From positions 3,288,501 through 3,352,500 of the forward strand of contig CM076140.1 of the NCBI GenBank assembly GCA_038025085.1: a DNA stretch of 64,000 bases, read 5' to 3'. Under the pieces are notes generated by a model. That model was not told the origin of the DNA. It saw only the letters and a list, made by a program, of their open reading frames with translations, and searched no databases. Position numbers and translations under genes: made by a program. The stretch is from Tetragonia tetragonoides. Its lineage: Eukaryota; Streptophyta; Magnoliopsida; Caryophyllales; Aizoaceae. Shown here piece by piece: positions 52,601 through 62,338 of this stretch. Every line of letters begins with the position of its first letter. Positions within the stretch are counted from its first letter, which is position 1.

Positions 52601-53780
52601 TTTACCTTCTTTATGGTGAATGCCTAAGAAGCAGGGAACCAAAGAACTTGCTAAGTTTCTAATCCAAATTTGGGAATATCTATGTAGATTGGTTCTTTCT
52701 TGATGGGATGGTTAGGTGTTGTCTTCAGAGGCGACATATCTCGTGTGTCAGATCAACTAGCTATTGGGCTCTCAACTGGTTATCTAGGAAGCCTTACTGC
52801 ATTCAGTGGTTGGAATCAGAAAATGCTTGAGCTCAGCGTTGATGGACATTGGCTTTTTGTCGTCATAGGTTTTATTATAGGTAACATAGTTTGTTGCAGT
52901 AATGAAAGTAACTTGCTTTAGGCTCTCCAGAGTCCAGACACTAATTTTGTGGCTTCTTGATTACAGGCTTGTTTCTTTCTGCCTATTCATTCATCTTTGG
53001 GGTCGAGACAGCTAAGGGTTTCAGATGGCTTCTAATCAGGAGGACTGGAATGGATTTAAGTGCTACCAAGTTGAGCACAAATAGCTACAAGCGTCACCTG
53101 TTAGTTGTACTCACATTGATCCTGATGTGGGATGGCTTGTGGGTTGCAGTTGGGATCATGGAGAAGAAAGAGTTTAGACATGGTGGCAGTGGCGCTCAAC
53201 TTTGGTTGGCTTGCTTCCTTGGTCCTTTCGGGGTTTGGATCAGGTGGCTTCTTGCTCGACTGAATGGATGTGGATTGGGGAAGACAGGACGGTGGAATTG
53301 GATCCCCTTTGGGACACTGATTGCTAATGTCTCTGCAGCTTGCATGATGGCAGCCCTAGCTACTGTCAAGAAAGCGGTAATGCCTAGTTGATTTGCTTTC
53401 ATTGCACTGAATTTAAGAATAATTAGTTGTTTCTGATAAGCGTTTAAGCTCTTTCTATACCATGATATAAAATGATAGTAATTGCTTGATAGTATATGCT
53501 TGGTAACATTGCTGAGCAGATATTTTTGTTTGGTTCTGAAAATTTTCTGTGTGCATTGCAGGTGAATACAAAGAACTGCGACACAATTGCCACAGCCTTA
53601 CAGTTCGGGTTCTTAGGCTGTTTAAGCACAGTTCCTGCCTTCATAGCTGAATTTAATGCAATGAGACAAAGCAGTCATCCCTGGAGAGCGTATGCATACG
53701 CTATGATCACTATTGGACTCTCCTTCGGCTTGGGAACCTTAATATACTCCGTGCCAGTTTGGGCAAAAGGGTACAAATAG
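49635..53780 (+). CDS. FEX: Fluoride exporter, CrcB/Fluc/FEX family, array copy C, 6 exons
   Basis: Coding exons: 49635-50114, 50238-50315, 52428-52526, 52688-52880, 52967-53376, 53562-53780; total 1479 nt, 492 residues. The ATG at 49635 follows an acceptor-like 'ttccttccag' (ends 49616) that matches the leader acceptor of copy B. The N-terminus (160 residues) differs from B at its start (MEANGSTVQITTNNGIPFS) but rejoins it at SLRRLFS, DTENEIVSQAGDIG and GGSQRGS. Both Fluc domains are intact: SRYLLQNLFG, NLPTNMIGSFLMGW and GYLGSLTAFSGW in domain 1; GVWIRWLLARLN, FGTLIANVSAACMMAALA and GFLGCLSTVPAFIAEF in domain 2. The motif TTFS of A and B is TAFS here, and STVSTF is STVPAF, so copy C departs from the consensus at both pore-lining TM3 breaks. 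Intron 2 is about 2.1 kb, much longer than in the other copies. Confidence 0.92.
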
Positions 53781-54639
53781 AGCAAGAGATTTCAGTATCT
53801 GTACCTTTTCTGCTATTCATATGCTCAGTGAGTCAGTGTCTGTCTACTGACATTGGTGAGGCAACCATGAATATGTTTGTAGGCTACTTGTAGAAGTTGG
53901 CAAGGAAAAATGTCATTGTAGCAACTAAATATGCAGTAGTTCCAATCAGGAAAAAGCCAAAAAAGAAAAAAAGAAAAAAAGGGGGAAACAAATCTCTATA
54001 TGTAGTTGAATCTTTGCCAATTGCCATCCTTATATTCAGTGATCAATGTCTCTTGTATACGACATTGTGAGGAATTATGGGGCAATGAAGTTCTGTATTC
54101 GTGGGGTGAAATCTCAGTCTTGCTGTCTTCAATATTTGAAATATGTACTCATGTATATTATGTTTGATGTGCTCACAAGGCATAAGTGTCACATTATTAA
54201 TGATGTTGGTTGATTTGGGTTGAATAAAAATATGGGTTGTGCAAATGTGATATATTGTGCTAGATACACATACATCCGAGTACATCCAAAAATTCATACT
54301 CCTCTACATGTACCTCACAAGGGGCAAGGTAAAAATATACTCTATTATCTAAATCTTCCTCTTTCTCGACCTCTTCAATTTACTATAATGACTTGCTAAT
54401 AACTGGATCTAACTTCACTATCGGATAATCCCCATCTCTATAATCCTCTGTTTTCTGGGATAAAACAATAAGCAAATTTTTAGGACAATATAAAAAAAAT
54501 GATTGTTTTTTAATTTTTACTTCAATAAAAAAAAAATACAAATCCCAATATGTTTTTATCACATCTGAATAAATATTTGTAGAGGTCACTCAGCCACATT
54601 CGTGGTTCCAAAACAATAAATTAAAAATAAAAAAAAATC
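53781..54639. other. 3' flank of copy C
   Basis: The 3' UTR is expected in the first few hundred bases. No gene or bounded element was recognised in the remainder. Confidence 0.45.
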
Positions 54640-57600
54640 AATCAATGTATATATAAAGAAGGCATATTTCGGGCGCTATGAGGCACGTAGGCGAGAATTT
54701 TAAGAGCGCCACCTAAGTGAAGATAAAGACAAAAAATAACTGGTGTAGAACGTTTAGGAGTCTTAGCATCTCTACTGTTTAGAATTCTTGAGTTGTGATA
54801 GATCTCTAGAGTTTTATAAGAGTTATACTAGATATCTATCAAATATTTGAAATCAAATATTACCATCAATTTCGCATCGAAAAATACTTTAGAACGAGAT
54901 GCATATACAATATGTATATGAAACATGTAAAGGAGGCATTACTCGAGAGCAATGAGGTGCGCCACTCAATCGATATTTTTAAGAGTGCGTCATGTAACCG
55001 TAAATAATGACAAAAAGTAGAGTTTGAAGCGTCATCTAAGCATATTAAATAATAAAAAATAATTAAATTAGTAGTGGGACAATGATAGAATACTTAATAG
55101 CTCACACCTTCTACAGAAGATTAAACAAAAATAAATAAAAATACTCTAATAGTAATAATCTATTAAACGAGCAAAACGTATCTGACAAAACACTAAGAAT
55201 CATAAGTTTGGTAGTATAAAACGCTTCCTTTCTGATTAGTCTCACATTTCTTCCATTTCTTATAATACAATTGGAGTGTTATTCAAACTCAATTACATAG
55301 AAAATGGTCACTCCTTCCCTTCTTATATATATAATCTCCCAAGTCTCAACTCCCACCATCAGATTAGGTTCTCAATGTGCATCCGCCTTCCCCCTTTGCT
55401 TTTTCCTATTAATCATTACTTTTGTTTTACTCAATATGCTCATATCTGTATAGTTTTTTTTGTGTGTGTTTCTTTATCATGCCCAAAATACTTGCTAATA
55501 GCTCTATATGTAATTGCAATGATGGATGAATAACTTCGTACGAATGTGTGCTTTGTGTAGAAGGATCACATACACCCTTCTTTTTACGGTGTATATTTAC
55601 ATTTTTTTTTGGACAGCGTATATTTACATATTACGTACATACCTTTCAGTACTAACTATATAAAGTTGTAAATTAGACTAATAAATTATTTTCTTCTTGG
55701 CAGGCCTGGAGATTATCGGTTAATTGTTATTCTAATGCGAAGTAAAGCAAGCAAAAATTTGGTATATACGTTTTCTTCTCAAACTATTTGTGATTATCTT
55801 TGTTATTTCTAATAAAAATAAGGAAGTATAACTATATTGTGATATTGGAGTGAACATCATCAACGACTATATTCCGAAACAAATCTTCAATACATGAGGG
55901 TCAAATTATCAAAACATTAATATTAATAGTAACTTAGGAGATCATTATACTAATTGATCATTTTGTTCGTACGTGCAGGTTTTGATATTGTAAAAGTTGA
56001 ATTTGAAGTAATTTTTTGGCTTATCCTAACATTTTTGTTCTCCTCATTATTAGCTATAATTAAAAATTATTTTTTCGAAAAGTTTTATCATCTTTATTTT
56101 CCAAATCATGTTTTACTTTTCTTATTGATATTTTATACAATGGCTTATAGTATGAGGATTTAATATGTTTCTTACTCAATACTATAAAAACGTTATAATT
56201 GAAAATGTAAATTTGACTAATTGAATTATATTTCGGTATATAGGGTTACAGGCTATTAGTTGAGCGGTATGATGAAGTAAGTACTTTTTTTTTATAAGTT
56301 TTATCATAATTTTTCAATTCATGTTTTACTTTTCTTATTGATATTTTATAAAATGGCTTATTTAGTATTAGGAATTAATATGTTTCTTACTCGATAGTGT
56401 AAAAGTGTTATGGCTACCGCCTACAAGTTTTATTGACAATAGCTGTTGTATTGATTCAAGGACGATCATCTTACACAACGGTAGTGTAACACCCCGGATT
56501 TTCTAAATAATAAATAAACAAAAATAGGTAAACGCCGAAAATCGGGCAGAGTTCCTTTGTAAACTGAACATCCCAAGTTATCGACATTCTATAAACCTGC
56601 TTAAAACAGAAAAATACAACCAAACCAAATCTACAGCGGAAGACTTCTAACAAATCCGGAGCATCACTGCCACACTCACTCATAGAATGAGTGCAAGGCA
56701 ACCATTACAAAATCCCAACTAAATAACTCTATAACAATCTTATATTACAACAACTAACAATGAAATACAAATATAATGAACGTCTTGACAGCTTTGAGTC
56801 CAACCGTCCAACTAGCACAAAAGATCCTCACGAACAATTGAATATCGTATGGATTCATCATAGGTCCACCATTTGAAGAGACATGGACAACAAACACATG
56901 TAGCACAAAAGCAACCAATCAGCAAAGCTGAGTAACCAAGTATTCTACCAAGATAATAAAAGCAATAACATTTATAAAATGATCACTAAAACAAGAGGCA
57001 TGCTCAATTAATATATCTAAACAGACATAGGTCTTACGACATTATAATCACGCAAGCCTGTCACTCCAAATCTCAAGCCAAGTAATATATATACAAGTTC
57101 ACCTTATTACTTCATGAAACAAATTATTCAAACCCATCTTTTATGCAGAAAAATACACCCATCACATTTGAATTACAAATTCATAAATTCCAATAGCTTT
57201 AAGAGTTTTAGTCCATCATTTTACTTTTTTTAATATAGAGGGAAGAGAACGACGAGATCAGGCGATCTCAACTTTCAGCGCAATGCTGATCACAAATCAA
57301 ATCAAATGGCCAAGTCCCTAGTGTGCACACCCTCCTAGTCCTATGGGGTTTTCAAGACCGCAGTCTGCCATAGTGGTTCATGGCTAGGAGAAGACAGTTA
57401 CCCCAAGTTCATGAGTAACCAAAATATTCATAATCAAAAGGATTACCCCAAGTTCATGAGTAATCAAATAATCTCATAAGAGGGTTTGTGAAAGACCTGC
57501 TCTACAAATCTGCTCTCATAAGTTGCCCATATTAATCACCTTCGGGGGATCCTACCCAAAAGCTATCTTGCCCTCAATTGTTCAAGTTTACGTATTAATA

Positions 57601-60279
57601 GCTTAAGAGAAATTCAAGTGTTCACACCAATAAGTCATCACAATCCAATACAATGTCGTATCACCAATTCATCTTATTTCAGTAACCAATCAAAGGCATA
57701 CTAGCCACCAGTCAATTTCAATTCTCATACAGATTATACCAAACAACCTCAAAGGATCTTTCCAACAATTCTCATAAAAGTATCGATATCAAGATCACAA
57801 ACACATATATCACTCTTCACCAAAAGTAGCTCACGAGCACAAGTCGAACAATTCTCTATATTAACCAGACAAGTCATTCACATCATAATTTCAGCATTTA
57901 CCAACTCCATAAACAAGCACAGACAGTAGACATTTAATACCACAATCCGTATGCAACTAATCAAGCTTTTCCAAGGTTAATAACACACCCATAGACCAAT
58001 CTTTTACATTGCAAATATGTACTTTATACCATAAAACCAGCAGCTATAAATAATAATTACACCAGCACAAATCATATGTAGAGGGCTACAAACATACTAC
58101 AAACATATCTAAAGTCTTAGTAGCAATTATCACCAACTCTTGCACATATCACATGATTATATCCCACTATAATATAACTAATATATATCCAAGACCATAG
58201 GCAACTATACTCTTCCACAGGTTCCACAAAAGCAATGTAGTTCAAGCATCAATTTGGGTTCAAGAGCTTAAAGGGTTAAATTCTCTGTTTTCAAAGATTA
58301 TTTACAGCAGTTCTGTATTTTGGCCGTATCTCACTCGTTAGACATCTTATCGAGGTGATTCAAAAACCTGTGAAAACCTTACAACGAGGGCTACAACTTT
58401 CATGTTTTGACCATCTTCGGAATCCAAACTTAAAACAGTCGAATTGAAACATCAAGGTGCGAAACAGGATTTCACTCACCAAATAATCCACACAAATTTA
58501 ATCATTCAAACTCAAGCAACTTAATAATTTAAATTTCAGAACGAAGCACATCTCAATTCACACAACATGATGCCCAATCGAATAGAAAGTTGGTTACCTC
58601 CAATTGATCTCCAAGCAATACGTACCCATAAACCCGTCCAATTAATCACCAAGCGTCTAATATATGCATTAAAACAGAATTCACATATTAAAACCGAAAT
58701 CAGGTTTTATTGAATCAAGACCCATTAAGAATAGAATTCTAGCAAACAAGGGTTTAGGGTTTTAGGAGCAAACCAACAAAAAGGCTAAATTGGGCTTGGA
58801 GGACGGGGTTGGACAACGACCAGCCACGGCAACAGCAACGACCAGAACAGCAACGACCAGAACAACAACACCCACAAAACACGAACAGGGAGCGAACTAG
58901 AGGAGAGAGAAAAAGTCGACCCTTGACAGCAAGGTAACAGCAGTGGCAGTACAGTTCCGAGATGAACAGCAAAGTAATGGTGGTGGTGGGTGATTTCTGG
59001 TTTCGTAAGCAATTCTGGTGGTGAAGAAGATTGTGGGGGTTTTGTGCGTGAGAGGAGATGAGAGCATCGGAGAGTTTTGAGGGCTTTTGTTTTTGAATGT
59101 GAGAAGAAGCAGGCTTTCTTTCTTTTGTTTTCTTAACCGACTAGTAAAGGGCAGAGGAGAAGAAACGTACAGAGAAAACACTAGGAAGTTAAGTCAATCT
59201 CTAGTTTTTAACGAAAACACAATTTGAAACACATTAAACCACTTAAAAGCTGATTTTTATTTTATTCAAATTAAAAATCCGAATTTCCATTTTTTTTTTC
59301 TTTTAAATGCTAAATCCAAAACCAATAAATATTTTACCAATATAAATAATCAAGTAAATAAATTATTCAAAAATAAATAATTTACGGGATGTTACAGGTA
59401 GTGTACTTTGTTTAGAGGTGCAATTGAAAGTTCATTAACAAATTGTATGGATTTATTTCTTTAATTTTCTCTTCTCTTTTAGTATACAAATAAACTGAAA
59501 TTATTGGAGATAAAAAATTTCAAGATTAGAACTTTTTTTTTTACGAGGGCATCTTGATTATAATTGGGATGATTTTAAATCAAAGTTCTTGCTTGGTCTT
59601 CTTGGAGGTTTATTAATAGTAGATTAGCATTGTGCTAACAAGGTTTAATTCCACCACGAATAGATATATTGGGACATGTAGAGACATTTCACTCAACCCG
59701 TGCATCGTACGGGCTTTCAAACTAGAAGTGGTGAATCAAGAGTAATATCTAATATGTATGAGTTTTTTTCCCCTAAATTGTAAGTTGGGAGTTAATGTAT
59801 ATTTACATAGGAGAAGAACTCAATGCCGGATTTTAGTATAGTATTTTATGAATTAAAAGCATTGAAAGTTGAGGAAAAGCAATGTACGGTTGCAAATACA
59901 GAAGGGAAATAGAAGTTGAGTTATCAAAATAGATAAAGAGGAGGTAAACAGAAGTTGAGTTATCAATATGGACGAGAAGTCTTTCATATAGAGAGATATT
60001 AAACTTCTTAGTGCATTTTGATAGCTATTTAGTGCATCTTGATAGCTATTTAGCACATGACTGTGTACGTATGCAAATTTTATTTTATTTTTTATTACTT
60101 TTATTTTTTTGGAAGGGAGACTGTGTTTATCATGCGTGTATGTATAGAAAAAGTTACAAAATATCAAATGTAAACATGAATTTGGGACTCTAGAATATAA
60201 AGCAATAGCTTAACATATATAGTGAAAATATACAGGTATATTAACATGACCCCGTGCATCGCACGAGCTTTAAAACTAG
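54640..60279 (+). mobile_element. Helitron-like block (possibly two nested copies) interrupted by a solo LTR
   Basis: The left side starts with 'tatatataaagaaggcatat', the complement of sequence at 2960-3010, and a second similar start ('aaaggaggcattactcgaga') lies near 54928. On the right there are two Helitron-type 3' ends, each a GC hairpin followed by CTAG: 'cccgtgcatcgtacgggctt' ending at 59727, and 'cccgtgcatcgcacgagctt' ending at 60279. Two starts and two ends suggest nesting. No Rep/helicase is visible. The LTR at 56485-59396 sits inside. Confidence 0.45.
56485..59396. mobile_element. solo LTR of an LTR retrotransposon, 2.9 kb, 5-bp target duplication
   Basis: The left end is TGTAACACCCCG and the right end CGGGATGTTACA, i.e. 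TG...CA termini within short inverted repeats. The perfect 5-bp direct repeat GGTAG flanks it (56480-56484 and 59397-59401). No second LTR, primer-binding site or gag-pol sequence lies in the window, so it is the product of LTR-LTR recombination. The long LTR with a TGTAACACCC start recalls Ty3/gypsy chromoviruses of the Tekay/Del type; that placement is inference. Open frames near its right end are short and not recognised. Confidence 0.8.
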
Positions 60280-60284
60280 TAATA
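59397..60284. other. right part of the Helitron-like block
   Basis: AT-rich sequence without a gene. It contains the two hairpin-plus-CTAG termini described for the Helitron-like block. Confidence 0.5.
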
Positions 60285-60524
60285 CTCCCTCTGTCCCAGA
60301 CATGCTTACGGTTGCTTTTTCAAGGTCAAAGTTCACAAACTTTGACCATAAATTTGTGAAAAAATACAAAGATTTATAATGTAAAATACATCTTAAATTG
60401 TACTTTTGGAAAATCATAAACTTTATGATTTATATATTTATATAATTATAATTATTTAAGGTCAAAATTGTGCATTGAAGACCGTAAAAAAGCAACTGTA
60501 AGTATTTGTATGGGACGGAGGGAG
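60285..60524. mobile_element. Stowaway-type MITE
   Basis: A 240-bp element with termini CTCCCTCTGTCCCAGACAT and its complement-like right end 'atgggacggagggag', flanked by TA on both sides (60283-60284 and 60525-60526). Termini and TA target are diagnostic for Tc1/mariner-derived Stowaway elements. It lies a few bases right of a Helitron-type CTAG end and about 150 bp before the leader region of copy D. Confidence 0.88.
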
Positions 60525-60659
60525 TAATAAAAATCAAGTAGTCAAAGTCGTTTAACGAAAATCAGCGGGCAGTCTCACGCGTTCTCTCAGCCGTATTTAT
60601 GGAGGAGAGAGAAAGAAGCCGGATATAGACCGACGTACCGTACAGTTAGTTATATTCCC

Positions 60660-60986
60660 GTTACTCCACCGCCATTGCATTGCTGTCTCCAATCAAATCC
60701 CACCTTTACATAAAACATTTTTCATTCTTCTTTTTCTTATCTCCATTCAATCGCTTCTTTCCCGCCATCTTTTCCCATTTTCAATTCTCTCTCCTCCTCG
60801 CATACCACTGCACTGCACCGCACCCACACTCACATATCCAAAACCCTCCGATTTTCTCTCTCCTCGCTCTTGAAACCCTAGCATTGTATCAATTCGAGAT
60901 ATCGGAAAACCCTAGAATTCGAAACTCTTCAACTCAAGTCTCATTGATTCAAATCAATTTCGGCGGCTCTGGAATTCCAATTTATG
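60660..60986 (+). promoter_or_regulatory. putative 5' UTR exon of fluoride exporter copy D
   Basis: A CT-rich leader-like stretch ('ttttctctctcctcgctctt' and similar) ends at a donor 'tttatg|gtaaaattt' after 60986. The matching acceptor 'gagtgtctgcag' ends at 62333, five bases before the copy D ATG, giving a leader intron of about 1.35 kb. The transcription start was not determined. An open frame runs through the leader but has no recognisable domain. Confidence 0.45.
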
Positions 60987-62338
60987 GTAAAATTTCTCTC
61001 TTTAATAGTGTCTGGATCGTTTTGGTATCTTATTAGTGCTTGCCTTTTTGTTGTTTGATGCATTTAATTAATCTCTTAATCTATGATAGGTTTAATTAAA
61101 TACTATATTCCGCCAAGCTGTGACTGACTGTTGCGGTTTTTCACTTATTTTTCTGTAATTGGGGAAGTTGGTTGAAGTACTGCTTTGTGCGAGACTATTA
61201 TACGATTCTTTTTGTATGATAGTTTTATTCTTTCTTTCTTTAGATTTTGCTCCGAAAACTCAAATTTGGCTTGTTTTTGGGTTGCTTTTGCTATGTTAGT
61301 GGGTAACACATCTCTCTTTTTGGTTGATAGTAGTTAATTAATGACCAAAAGGAAGGAAAAAGCACAATTGTGTTTGCATTCTTCCTTTTTCTAAAGAAGT
61401 ACTATGCTCAAATGGATTGGTGATAGGTGATTGGTGGGTGTTGAAGCTTGCAAATTGGCAAAATTTTCAATATATTTAATCTTATAATTTAGTATCATAG
61501 CATGTTTTATCCTTCCTCGCATTGGTAGATGGAACTAGGCTTTGATCCTTTATTTTCACCTTCAAATAAGGATGGCAAGATACATCTAAAATAAATGAGA
61601 AATGACATATTTTCCATTTAGAGGGTGAGGTATACCAATTTAAATGAGTTGATGGCTTGGTGCATTGTATAGATATCAGCAAGGGTTTAATCAGAGACAA
61701 CTATGGAATTGGGGGAGGGTGAGGGTTTGGTGAGGGAAGAACATTGACGCATGCTTGCATTTGACCTCCAACTTCCATGTTTCCACATAATTATGAAAAG
61801 CGCTTTTGCCAACCTGGACCATTTCTTTGGTCCTAAAAGCATATCTGGGACGCTTTTCTACTATACGTCTCTTATCGTTTCTGAATGTTTTGGGAGGCAG
61901 GGTTGAATTGTCGAGCTTGTTATGATTCATGCTCACAAATTTCTAGTGATTTCAGGGGATTTGATACTATTAGAGTACAAGATGGGGCACATAGGCCAGA
62001 TCGAACCAATAGTTGTATGAACATCTGTATGGGGTCTGCTACCTGATTTTCGTAAAATCAAAACACGATATCAATGTATTTGTGTTCAGTATATGTGCTA
62101 CGTTGTTCCTTTGCTGTCAAGAGTACGTCAACATGTTCTGTTTGTCAAGACAGTTGAGAGAATAATCATCAGAAAACATGGAAATTATGATGGAAGAATG
62201 GGTGCATTATGTTTAGTACTCTAGTCTAAAAATGATGCACATCTTCTTTTCGTATATTTGTTATAAAACTCCTATTTTCATTTTGGATTAAAACTCATAT
62301 TTCCATTCTTGCTTACAATCAGAGTGTCTGCAGAGCAA

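Noticed and set aside
58754..59181. Overlapping minus-strand open frames near the right end of the solo LTR
   Set aside because: Short, in several frames, low complexity; typical of a non-coding LTR.
60680..61036. 118-residue open frame upstream of copy D
   Set aside because: CT-rich leader sequence with a splice donor inside; better explained as 5' UTR.
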